NCBI GenBank assembly: GCA_030018575.1
Contig: JASEIA010000056.1
Span: 1 to 10,168 of the forward strand
Length of the DNA: 10,168 nt
Direction of reading: 5' to 3'
From: Nanobdellota archaeon
GTDB taxonomy: Archaea > Nanobdellota > Nanobdellia > SCGC-AAA011-G17 > GW2011-AR17
Numbering within the stretch: position 1 is the stretch's first letter; each line of letters opens with the position of its first letter. The notes under the pieces were generated by a model. It saw only the letters and a program-made list of their open reading frames with translations, had not been told where the DNA came from and did no database searches. Below, one piece after another: positions 1 through 5,936 of this stretch. The translations under genes and the position numbers were made by a program.

Positions 1-32
1 GAATTTTATATGTTTTGAAAAGGTATATCTTA

Positions 33-1130
33 TCATTTTATTATATTACTTAATTTGTTTTGGTAGTTTTTTAACTTTTGCAGCCCGAGATTTTCTCCAT
101 TCTTAATGCAATATGGCGCAGGGGAAATGCCATTGCCAAAATATCTAAAGCTTTGGGCGATGCATTTCGTGCATTTTGGGAATGCTCTGCATCCCTCGCA
201 CCCATTTGTCATAAAGCTCCTAAACCTGTTAAATGCATCTCCTTCCCATATTGAATTTAAGCTCCGGGCTCTGAGGTTATCGAACTTCATTTTTCTTTCC
301 GGTATGCACGTCCTGCAAAGGGTGCAGGGAGATACTGTGCCTTCCGCATTTATTTCACAGAAGCTGATTGCTGCACCGCATTCGTAATAGTCTATCCTGT
401 TTTTATCGGACATATCATAGGGCAAGTCTACAAGATTCACATTTATGTTATACTGCTGGCATTTCATTACTATCTCTTCCCAGAAAGATTTATCAAAGTA
501 ATTGTATTGTTTTGCTATCCTATCTGCATAATTGCCCCTTCCGGAAGGGATTATTGGCGAAATAAACCAACTTACGGGGTTTATGTTTCTTATCAGGTTT
601 GCAAATTTGTCTAATTTACTGATATTGCCTGAGTGTATTACTGTCGCAATAGTAAGAGGCAGATTATTTCTTTTCATTTCCTTTATGGTTGTCATAGTTT
701 GTTTGAAAAGTTGGGGAGTATATTTAGATCCCTCTATTTTTCGTATTATGCAATGGCTTTTAGCATCATAGCCATCTAGGCTTACTTTGACACCAATAAG
801 ATATTCTTTGTTTCGCAATATAGCATCCATAGCTTTTTTGCTCATTACGCCATTTGTGGTTAATATGAAATGCATTCCCTTATAAGAAAGATAGTCAATA
901 ATCTTATCAAAATAAGGATGCTGGGTGGGTTCGCCGCCGGAAACATTGATGTAGAAAACACCAAGAGAAATTAAATCATCTATCACTTGTTTCCATTCTT
1001 CATAAGATAATTCATTGTTGCATGCTTCACTATAATCCCCAAGGCAATGCAGGCAACGCAGGTTGCATTTGTTCGTTAAATTTACATAGCACATATAAGG
1101 TGCCATCATTGGATTAACTTTAATTGTCAT
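33..1130 (-). CDS. SPASM radical SAM peptide maturase (cassette 1)
   Basis: A 365-residue radical SAM enzyme, probably modifying the small peptide encoded just upstream (1156-1302). Residues 22-29 carry the CX3CX2C motif (C22, C26, C29) that binds the catalytic 4Fe-4S cluster, and GGEP at 65-68 is the SAM-binding motif. The C-terminal part is a SPASM domain for auxiliary clusters: C251-X12-G264-X4-C269, then C311-X2-C314-X5-C320-X2-C323 and a last C341. The classical spacing of the fourth pair is CX3C, so this copy is slightly atypical. Extra cysteines C258, C272 and C275 sit between. SPASM enzymes next to tiny ORFs usually install thioether or carbon-carbon links in RiPP precursors (family knowledge). 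The gene starts 25 nt after the precursor stop, straight after a T-tract and without a clear Shine-Dalgarno site; Met8 and Met9 are alternative starts. The linkage chemistry cannot be read from the sequence. Confidence 0.9.
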   Translation of the reverse strand: MTIKVNPMMAPYMCYVNLTNKCNLRCLHCLGDYSEACNNELSYEEWKQVIDDLISLGVFYINVSGGEPTQHPYFDKIIDYLSYKGMHFILTTNGVMSKKAMDAILRNKEYLIGVKVSLDGYDAKSHCIIRKIEGSKYTPQLFKQTMTTIKEMKRNNLPLTIATVIHSGNISKLDKFANLIRNINPVSWFISPIIPSGRGNYADRIAKQYNYFDKSFWEEIVMKCQQYNINVNLVDLPYDMSDKNRIDYYECGAAISFCEINAEGTVSPCTLCRTCIPERKMKFDNLRARSLNSIWEGDAFNRFRSFMTNGCEGCRAFPKCTKCIAQSFRYFGNGISPAPYCIKNGENLGLQKLKNYQNKLSNIIK

Positions 1131-1133
1131 ATT

Positions 1134-1147
1134 AAAAAAGAAAAAAA
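1134..1147 (-). terminator. T-tract between precursor 1 and its radical SAM gene
   Basis: On the minus strand this reads as two T-runs separated by one C, placed between the precursor stop (1156) and the radical SAM start (1130). Archaeal RNA polymerase terminates at such oligo-T stretches, so most transcripts may end here, giving much peptide and little enzyme. A similar tract occupies the same place in cassette 2. The attenuating role is inferred. Confidence 0.45.
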
Positions 1148-1155
1148 TAGCAAAG

Positions 1156-1302
1156 TTAGAACTGATTTATGGCGCATTTAAGCACATTTGCTTTCTGCAG
1201 CACATATAACGGCCTTTCCATAGTTTTGGCATATATGCGTTGTGCAAGTCCTGCCGTGTTTGGCCCGAAAGTCTTGTCCTGTCTTATTGTTTTGTATTCC
1301 AT
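1156..1302 (-). CDS. Putative RiPP precursor peptide 1 (48 aa)
   Basis: A 48-residue ORF beginning MEYKTIRQDKTFGPNTAGLA and ending LKCAINQF. The start is set by GGAGG at 1308-1312, five bases before the ATG. The promoter, a 14-nt hairpin, the Shine-Dalgarno site and the first codons (MEYKT plus an ATA/ATG codon) are nearly the same as in precursor 2 at 6972-7094, and both genes sit directly before a SPASM radical SAM gene. That shared context is the main evidence that it is translated as a leader-core substrate. After the shared leader the sequences diverge apart from a common Phe-Gly (TFGP here, DFGC there). It has a single Cys (residue 43), two Tyr after the leader and no internal repeat, so the core is not obvious. 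A cysteine-rich reading in another frame (1178-1363) lacks the conserved start. Confidence 0.65.
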   Translation of the reverse strand: MEYKTIRQDKTFGPNTAGLAQRIYAKTMERPLYVLQKANVLKCAINQF

Positions 1303-1362
1303 TTTTGCCTCCTTGGCTCTTCCGAGCCTTTGCTTTTGGTATAAAGAGCAAGTATATAAGCA
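1303..1362 (-). promoter_or_regulatory. Promoter and 5' leader of precursor 1: TATA box, 5' hairpin, SD
   Basis: A TATA-like element lies at 1352-1360. About 26 nt downstream, near 1328, the predicted transcript would begin at or very near a perfect hairpin, 1315-1328 (minus strand GGCTC-GGAA-GAGCC, a GNRA-type tetraloop). GGAGG follows at 1308-1312. The same order, spacing (within one base) and largely the same sequence occur before precursor 2 (7095-7152). A hairpin at the mRNA 5' end next to the ribosome site could protect the message or gate translation (inference). Confidence 0.7.
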
Positions 1363-1400
1363 TTTCTATTGTTGCCCCTTTTGTGTGCTAATCTTGAGGA

Positions 1401-1484
1401 AGATTTGCGGAAACCTTGTAATCTTTACGTAAAACCTGAAAATCCTGCGGAAATGCCTTGCGGAAGAAAAAAGAAGAAAGAGGC
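1401..1484 (-). repeat. Intergenic repeat copy 1: T/C-rich tract and TTTCCGCA motifs
   Basis: Read on the minus strand: TAAGCC, a T/C-rich tract (1462-1480), then TTCCGCA/TTTCCGCA motifs at about 1459-1466, 1446-1453 and 1406-1413. Positions 1456-1480 match 3206-3230 base for base (25 bp). The element TTTCCGCAGGATTT is shared with copies at 8830-8845 and 10155-10168. The T/C-rich part could act as a transcription terminator. The origin of the TTTCCGCA motifs is unknown. Confidence 0.7.
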
Positions 1485-1520
1485 TTATATTTGTCCGCAC
1501 CAGCAGTATCTGCTGCCAAT
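1485..1520 (-). pseudogene. 3' stub of a cysteine-rich surface-protein gene
   Basis: The minus-strand frame ending at the TAA at 1485-1487 reads GSRYCWCGQI, almost identical to the last residues of the cysteine-rich domain at 7252-7491 (GSRYCWCGSA) and of the stub at 8900-8929. The frame stays open back to a stop at 1590-1592, but resemblance to the domain fades upstream of GSRYCWCG. There is no start codon with context, so this is a remnant. It lies between the inverted-repeat cluster and repeat copy 1, the same relative place as in the other three modules. Confidence 0.6.
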
Positions 1521-1691
1521 AGCTCGTCCGTATGCGGATACACCGCCAGCTATTGTGTATGGAATACTGCATATGGACAATTCTGATGTTTATACTGCTT
1601 GCTTTGCAGGATTGTCCATTAGAGAATTCTGGGCAAGATGTGCCATAATTACCAGAATTCTCTGTATGTAGTGCAGGCATCTGTAATGCCT
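1517..1691. repeat. Cluster of four inverted repeats
   Basis: Four perfect inverted repeats follow one another in 175 bp without a supported gene. They are 1517-1524/1548-1555 (8 bp, CAATAGCT, with an inner TCCG/CGGA at 1527-1538), 1573-1581/1611-1619 (9 bp, ATGGACAAT), 1621-1632/1652-1663 (12 bp, AGAGAATTCTGG) and 1675-1680/1686-1691 (6 bp, AGGCAT). On the minus strand the cluster follows the nucleotidyltransferase gene and precedes the surface-protein stub. It could be a structured RNA, a recombination site or the ends of small degenerate elements; no choice is possible from sequence alone. The rest of the gap between 1303 and 1716 holds the precursor promoter and repeat copy 1. Confidence 0.65.
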
Positions 1692-1716
1692 ATCGTGTAA
1701 GGCAAGCCGAAAAATC

Positions 1717-2505
1717 TTACTTGGATAGCAATTCTATTATGGACTTTATTTGTTCTTGCCCATGCCCGAGCTGGTGCGCAGCTTTTTCATAATCTTCATT
1801 ATTCAAGATACTCAAGGATTCCTTTATCTTGCTTTTTGCCAAAAACATAGCTGCTTTCCTGCATAACACATTAGGCTCTTCCCCGGCATACCAGAGCAGG
1901 GCAAAGATATCACAGATATCCTTTATCTTTTTGTGTTCCTTATCCCTATTCCTCACAGCGCTTATTTTTGCTGCTACAATTATCTCAGGCTTGGGAAGCC
2001 ACAATTTTTTATTAAACTCTTCAAGCACTGCCCTATTTGCCTCATTTTCAAAAACAAACCTGAGCAGTGGCTCATCTATTGGAACAAAATGAAAAACACT
2101 CTTAAATTGTTTTGGCACAAAATCAACAATAGGGTCAACATACATGGGAAATATCAAATGTAAAGGCACTTTTTCTCCATTTTCCAATTCTTTCCCTGTT
2201 TCTATGTGTATTTCCTTAAAAAGGCGGAATGAAATTGGCTTGAATTTCAGCTTATCCTGAAGCACATGCAGCGCTTTTGCCATGCTGGATTGCCGAATCT
2301 GCCGGGCGCTTGCATTTTTATTAAAATGAAACCCCAAGTCAATATCCCTGCTCCCGAGATATTCCCTTCCCTGTGCTTCCTTGAAGCGCCTATTCACATG
2401 GAAAAATACAGCCCACCCGCCGAGAATGCATATTGGCTCGTGAAGCGCTTTTATGGTTTCTTTCAGATATTTGTAGGAAGTGTTTGTTTCAAATGCTGCA
2501 TACAT
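1717..2505 (-). CDS. AbiEii-like nucleotidyltransferase (toxin candidate)
   Basis: A 262-residue protein with a polymerase-beta-type nucleotidyltransferase core: GGWAV at 29-33, then S52-R-D54-I-D56-L as the metal-binding pair, and further acids D124 and D128 in YVDPIVDF as candidates for the third carboxylate. This layout fits the AbiEii / type IV toxin superfamily, which transfers nucleotides to RNA targets such as tRNA (family knowledge). The start overlaps the upstream gene by 17 bp, so the two are translationally coupled, as in AbiE systems where a wHTH antitoxin precedes the nucleotidyltransferase. The C-terminal 80 residues are helical and charged, with no motif I recognise. Toxin activity is inferred from the gene pair; a housekeeping nucleotidyltransferase is less likely in this setting. 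Confidence 0.75.
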   Translation of the reverse strand: MYAAFETNTSYKYLKETIKALHEPICILGGWAVFFHVNRRFKEAQGREYLGSRDIDLGFHFNKNASARQIRQSSMAKALHVLQDKLKFKPISFRLFKEIHIETGKELENGEKVPLHLIFPMYVDPIVDFVPKQFKSVFHFVPIDEPLLRFVFENEANRAVLEEFNKKLWLPKPEIIVAAKISAVRNRDKEHKKIKDICDIFALLWYAGEEPNVLCRKAAMFLAKSKIKESLSILNNEDYEKAAHQLGHGQEQIKSIIELLSK

Positions 2506-3073
2506 CTTTTTTTAGCCGTTCGATAAGCATTTCTGCTGCCTCTTCGCACGGCCCTCCCTCTTTCTTTAAATCAACTATCAGCTGAGGCAAGCAAACTATG
2601 CTTATCCCTTTTATTTTTTCAGCCTTAAACAGCCCTGAACTGTCTATTAGCACCCTGATATTTCCTTTTCCATACAGCCCGCTTTTGGTCAATGCCTTAT
2701 GCCATACTCCCAAATCCTCTTCTCTTATATAAATATCCAGCCTTGAAGGGAAAAGGAACTGCTGCACAATATTTTCCGCATAATAAGTTGTAATGGCATA
2801 TTTTAGCCCTGCCTTTTTAACTGCATTGAGCGGCTCCTGAACCATATATTCCCTGTGCTGCTGCGCCTTGCGGAATCCAAGCCAATAATTAATAAGCCCG
2901 TTAACATCTTTCACTTTCGTGCCGCTGACAAGCTTCAATCTTTCTAGTTCCTGCAAAAACTCGTGTGTCCATGAAAAAGATGCTCCGGCTTCCTTTGACA
3001 CCTTATATTTGCTTAACGGCTGTTTATTCAAAAACAGCACCTTGATTATCCTTTCTTTGCACATGCCCAGCAT
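2489..3073 (-). CDS. wHTH AbiEi-like antitoxin/repressor
   Basis: A 194-residue protein. Residues about 1-60 form a winged helix-turn-helix (helix-rich start, then LSKYKVSKEAGASFSWTHEF followed by LQELERLKLVSG), typical of MarR/AbiEi-type DNA-binding domains. The remaining 130 residues resemble the effector half of AbiEi-type proteins, with alternating strands and helices and no catalytic motif. It precedes and overlaps the nucleotidyltransferase, the usual antitoxin-first order. Upstream lies an 18-bp perfect palindrome with further half-sites beside the TATA box, consistent with autorepression. The TATA box at 3093-3105 is about 26 nt before this ATG, which supports a leaderless transcript starting at Met1 (Met4 is the alternative). 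The antitoxin role is inferred. Confidence 0.7.
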   Translation of the reverse strand: MLGMCKERIIKVLFLNKQPLSKYKVSKEAGASFSWTHEFLQELERLKLVSGTKVKDVNGLINYWLGFRKAQQHREYMVQEPLNAVKKAGLKYAITTYYAENIVQQFLFPSRLDIYIREEDLGVWHKALTKSGLYGKGNIRVLIDSSGLFKAEKIKGISIVCLPQLIVDLKKEGGPCEEAAEMLIERLKKDVCSI

Positions 3074-3074
3074 A

Positions 3075-3156
3075 GTATATCGGAAACTAAATAAGTATAT
3101 AAATGTTACCGATATATCGGTAATAGCCCTTATTTATAAATAAAACCGATATATCT
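3075..3156 (-). promoter_or_regulatory. Promoter with palindromic operator for the AbiE-like pair
   Basis: A perfect 18-bp palindrome, TTACCGATATATCGGTAA, lies at 3106-3123. An 11-bp half copy (ACCGATATATC) is at 3145-3155, and a weaker half-site (GTATATCGG) is at 3075-3083 next to the start codon. The TATA box (TTTATATA, within 3093-3105) lies between two of the sites and abuts the palindrome, so a bound dimer would block TBP/TFB. The likely binder is the wHTH protein encoded immediately downstream. Confidence 0.75.
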
Positions 3157-3190
3157 TTAAAAAGCGTTACATTTTTTGTATCACTTTTGT

Positions 3191-3249
3191 GGGCTTGCGG
3201 GAACGCCTTGCGGAAGAAAAAAGAAGAAAGAAATAAAGAAAAAAGGTGC
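3191..3249 (-). repeat. Intergenic repeat copy 2
   Basis: Minus strand after the surface-protein stop: TAAGCACC, a long T/C-rich tract (3211-3244), TTCCGCAAGG and CCCGCAAG. It shares an exact 25-bp stretch with copy 1 (3206-3230 and 1456-1480). The T-rich part probably terminates surface-gene transcription. The TTCCGCA part is the dispersed motif seen at five places in the window. Confidence 0.65.
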
Positions 3250-3956
3250 TTATGCCGAGCCGCAGAAGCATTGCCTATTCTGAGCGACATTTGCACAAGT
3301 TGTTTCAGTGCATGGCGTGCCAGTGATATAAAATGCTGTTACACAGCTTAACCCCTGTCCTGAGCAAGGTATATTACAGCCATATCCAACTCTCGCTCCA
3401 AGAATCAAAAACCCTTTTCCATCGCTCTCATCAAAAGCTGTTCCTGCAAACTCTATCTTGCTTGCATACAAGCCCTTGCCGCCCTGGAAATAGCCGCCGT
3501 ATTTTGCCGCGTTTGTTGTCGAGCCAAACACGCCTGCAGTTGTGCCGCCTAAAGCCCCATATGTATTCAAATCATTTGCATTTTTGCCAAGGACAGCAAT
3601 CAGGGACGATTCTCCATAGACCCTATATAGCCATCTGCCGTTAATGTTCCTAATTTACCATAAACAGTACCACCGCGACTTCCTTCTACACCAGCTGCAC
3701 TACTTCCTAATTTTCCATTATAATATCCGTCAGTGGAAGTTGCTTCAATGCCAGCAGTTCCTTTCAGCAATGAGGTTACATCAATCCATCCCCTGCTTCC
3801 CTTTTCTGATATATTGTCTGTATACAATGTCCCGTGCGTTGCCGCCCCTGAAGGGGGTGTTGCGTAGCTTGCAATCCCTACCGCTATAAGCAGCACCAGA
3901 ATTGCAATCGCAGCATATAGTCTTTTCGAATATGTCCGTTTGTTTTGGGATAATAC
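3250..3956 (-). pseudogene. Frameshifted cysteine-rich repeat surface protein
   Basis: The N-terminus reads as a signal sequence or membrane anchor: KRTYSKRLYAA, then a hydrophobic run to about 3875. Imperfect glycine repeats follow (NGKLGSSAAGVEGS, YGKLGTLTADGYIG, YGALGGTTAGVFGS), suggestive of a beta-solenoid, then LYASKIEFA and a C-terminal domain with seven cysteines ending CFCGSA. The frame breaks near 3621-3623: upstream it ends GYIGSMENRP-stop (3600), while the next frame continues VYGESSLIAVLGKNAND. One extra G in that GGG run would give GYIGVYGESS, so a one-base loss, or a sequencing error, is the simplest explanation. No ATG, GTG or TTG precedes the hydrophobic segment in frame; the first is GTG at 3896, inside it. 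A TATA-like box (3976-3985) would start RNA near 3955, where the codons are GTA-TTA. Probably a decaying secreted protein gene. Confidence 0.7.
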
Positions 3957-3985
3957 AGATGGAATTAGACTTTATGCATATAAAA

Positions 3986-4447
3986 TTAAATTTTAATCTC
4001 ATACCACAGCATCTCAAGATCTTTCGCTATTAACTCTTTTCTTGTAAACACAAAACCCATGGATTTAAAGAACTCGTTATTGTCCCTAAATTCAAAGGCG
4101 TCAGTGATTATCTTATTCATATTTTTAAGTTTGCATTCTTTGATGAACCTATTTAACAGTCTTTCTTTCATTTCATATTTTTGGGCGGCCACATAATGAA
4201 TCATAGCTTTGCCTGAATCTTCCTCATAACCTACTATAAAACCCACCACTTTAGTTTTATCTATAGCCACAAATGCGTTCAGTTTTGGGTTTTCAAATTC
4301 CATTAATATGCCTTTCTCTTGGGCATGCTCCCTGAATCTGTTTATCATCTCTTTTGGAAATTTTGGGCTGGGATTTTCCAAATCCGACAGCATCCATCTT
4401 GATATTTCTTTTGCGTGGCTCTTGGTTGCCTTTATTATTCTCATCAT
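3986..4447 (-). CDS. GNAT-family N-acetyltransferase
   Basis: A 153-residue protein of GNAT length. It begins MMRIIKATKSHAKEIS, a typical first strand and helix. A central strand pair reads AFVAIDKTKVVGFIVGY (about 58-74), and the C-terminus FRDNNEFFKSMGF (about 121-133) is the usual N-x-x-F-F-x-x-x-G-F ending that helps hold acetyl-CoA. The phosphate-binding loop, normally Q/R-x-x-G-x-G/A, reads QKYEMK, so the glycines are missing and activity or acyl specificity may differ. It is the last gene of the precursor 2 operon, 33 bp after the methyltransferase with a hairpin between. Possible roles are N-acetylation of the modified peptide or self-protection; both are inference. ATG at 4444 is an equally good start. 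Confidence 0.75.
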   Translation of the reverse strand: MMRIIKATKSHAKEISRWMLSDLENPSPKFPKEMINRFREHAQEKGILMEFENPKLNAFVAIDKTKVVGFIVGYEEDSGKAMIHYVAAQKYEMKERLLNRFIKECKLKNMNKIITDAFEFRDNNEFFKSMGFVFTRKELIAKDLEMLWYEIKI

Positions 4448-4456
4448 TCATACCCT

Positions 4457-4471
4457 GACTGCGAAGCAGTC
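4457..4471. other. Perfect hairpin between methyltransferase and GNAT
   Basis: GACTGC-GAA-GCAGTC, a 6-bp perfect stem with a three-base loop, in the 33-bp gap between the two genes. No T-run follows on the minus strand, so it is not a normal terminator. It may be an mRNA processing or stability element, tuning GNAT expression. Confidence 0.45.
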
Positions 4472-4480
4472 TCATAACGA

Positions 4481-5101
4481 TTAGCTCATTATTAAAGTAT
4501 AACATGCCATTACACCTTTATCTGTCTTTTTCTTATGGTGCTTTAGTTCTATTATCTTAAAATTATTAAACAACGAGACGATTTCTTCATTTGTAAATAA
4601 ATGAAAGGGTATGCCATTTGATTGGATAAAAGTGCCTTTTTCAATCTCTTTTTCCCTGCTTTTGGTGGTGTCATCAGAGGACAGCACAAGCACAAACAAA
4701 TAGCCTCCCGGCGATAAAAGGCGCCGCAATTCTCGGATATATTTTAACCGTTCTCTCTTCATAAAGCAGTGCAGTACAGCAATGCTTACAATGGCCCCAA
4801 ATGAATTTGGTTTAAACCCTGTTCTGATGCAGTCTTTCTTAAAGAATTCAGGGCCATGAATGTTTTTCTTTGCAAAAGCGATTGCAGATGCGGAAGAATC
4901 GATACCTATCACTTTTAATCCCCTCTTATATATATAATATGCTTTCTCTCCTGTCCCGCAGCCGCTGTCGAGGATTATAGTATTTTTGTCAAGCACTCTT
5001 AAAAAGCTGCTGAGCCACATCTTCAAAGGCAGATTCATGCTTTGGCAGTTGATCTTTTCCTTAAATCTCCGTTCCCATGCCTTTGGTATGTTAATCGTCA
5101 T
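4481..5101 (-). CDS. Class I SAM-dependent methyltransferase
   Basis: A Rossmann-fold methyltransferase of 206 residues from this start (211 if the ATG at 5116 is used). Motif I, ILDSGCGTGEKAYYI, lies near residues 43-57 and binds SAM. VIGIDSSASAI follows as motif II with the acidic ribose-binding residue, and GAIVSIAVLHCF and LLSPGGYLFVLVL match the later core strands (Methyltransf_11/25 type). It overlaps the nitrilase gene by 11 bp, indicating coupled translation in the precursor 2 operon. The substrate is not readable: it may methylate the modified peptide or a product of the nitrilase. A short AGAGG sits before the ATG at 5101, which is why I prefer this start. Confidence 0.8.
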   Translation of the reverse strand: MTINIPKAWERRFKEKINCQSMNLPLKMWLSSFLRVLDKNTIILDSGCGTGEKAYYIYKRGLKVIGIDSSASAIAFAKKNIHGPEFFKKDCIRTGFKPNSFGAIVSIAVLHCFMKRERLKYIRELRRLLSPGGYLFVLVLSSDDTTKSREKEIEKGTFIQSNGIPFHLFTNEEIVSLFNNFKIIELKHHKKKTDKGVMACYTLIMS

Positions 5102-5936
5102 TGAGCCTCTTGTCATACTCTGCAGTAAGCTTTTTGATTATGCCTTTACTAATATCTTTCATATATGGCCCATAATCTCCATTATTAAACAGTTCTAATG
5201 CAGATATGCACGGTGAATTTGATACCCGATTGGTCCTAAAAAGTTCAGGATGTACTTCACCATAAACTACTTCTTCTATATCTGGACTTTTTGCTTTTCC
5301 TATTACCTTAAATGGTGGTTCTACAATCATCGCCAGCCCTCGGCTTATTCCATTTAGATCAACTTCCGAAACATTTACAATAGGTATATGATTCTCATAT
5401 GCTCTTGTAATAACAAGCCCCTTCCAAAATTCAATCATACCTTCTGGGATGTTTGCAAGATTTATTATAATATCTGCTCCGCTTAAGGACAATAGTCTTG
5501 TAGCTTCAGGCATAAGGAGATCATAACAAATTGAAACCCCAACTTCATAGCCGTCCATATTAATAAGCCCAGTATTCTGCTCTTGCTTGATATAACGCCC
5601 TTTATCATTGGCAAAAAAGTTCTCTTTATCGTACCTCCCTATAATATCTCCATTCCTGCCAACGATTACAGCGGAGTTTGAAAATCCTTCTTTCTCATTA
5701 AATATAATCTGGCCATAAATCGCATTTAGTCCATGTTTAGCGCAAGCATCTCTTATAGAGCTTACCCCATGGCCGTTAATGCCCATTTTTGACTTATAAG
5801 AAAAGGGGAATGCTTCTGGAAAACAAACCAAATCTGCGCAATGGGCTTCCTTGGCAGATTTTAGCATGCGAAGTGCTGTATCCAAATTTTGAGCTGGCTC
5901 GGGATTTCGATAAGGCTGACATACTGCTATTCTCAT
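5091..5936 (-). CDS. Nitrilase-superfamily carbon-nitrogen hydrolase
   Basis: A 281-residue member of the nitrilase/amidase superfamily, which hydrolyses amides or carbamoyl groups through a Glu-Lys-Cys triad. Numbered from this start, the triad is Glu41 (CFPEAF), Lys104 (RYDKENFF) and Cys137 (SICYDLLMPE), followed by the usual ADIIINLANIP and VNVSEVD segments. The start is chosen because its ATG forms an ATGA overlap with the radical SAM stop and has GAGGTG six bases upstream; an ATG at 5945 gives three more residues. The tight link to a peptide-modifying radical SAM gene suggests it acts on the peptide, for instance deamidating a side chain or releasing a fragment (inference). Housekeeping amidase activity remains possible. 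Confidence 0.85.
   Translation of the reverse strand: MRIAVCQPYRNPEPAQNLDTALRMLKSAKEAHCADLVCFPEAFPFSYKSKMGINGHGVSSIRDACAKHGLNAIYGQIIFNEKEGFSNSAVIVGRNGDIIGRYDKENFFANDKGRYIKQEQNTGLINMDGYEVGVSICYDLLMPEATRLLSLSGADIIINLANIPEGMIEFWKGLVITRAYENHIPIVNVSEVDLNGISRGLAMIVEPPFKVIGKAKSPDIEEVVYGEVHPELFRTNRVSNSPCISALELFNNGDYGPYMKDISKGIIKKLTAEYDKRLNDD

Noticed and set aside
1178..1363. Cysteine-containing minus-strand ORF (CTTHICQ ... AAESKCA) over precursor 1.
   Set aside because: Its start lies at the TATA box and before the hairpin, it has no Shine-Dalgarno site, and the conserved GGAGG-ATG-MEYKT start uses another frame.
1366..1680. Open minus-strand frame of 104 codons.
   Set aside because: It runs across the inverted repeats, the stub and the intergenic repeat, has biased low-complexity composition, and the surface-protein stub is in a different frame.
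3781..4017. Minus-strand ORF beginning MRCCGMRLKF.
   Set aside because: It overlaps the GNAT end and reads out of frame through the recognisable signal-peptide segment of the surface protein.
4457..4471. Hairpin as a transcription terminator after the methyltransferase.
   Set aside because: No T-run follows on the minus strand and the GNAT gene begins 10 bp later.
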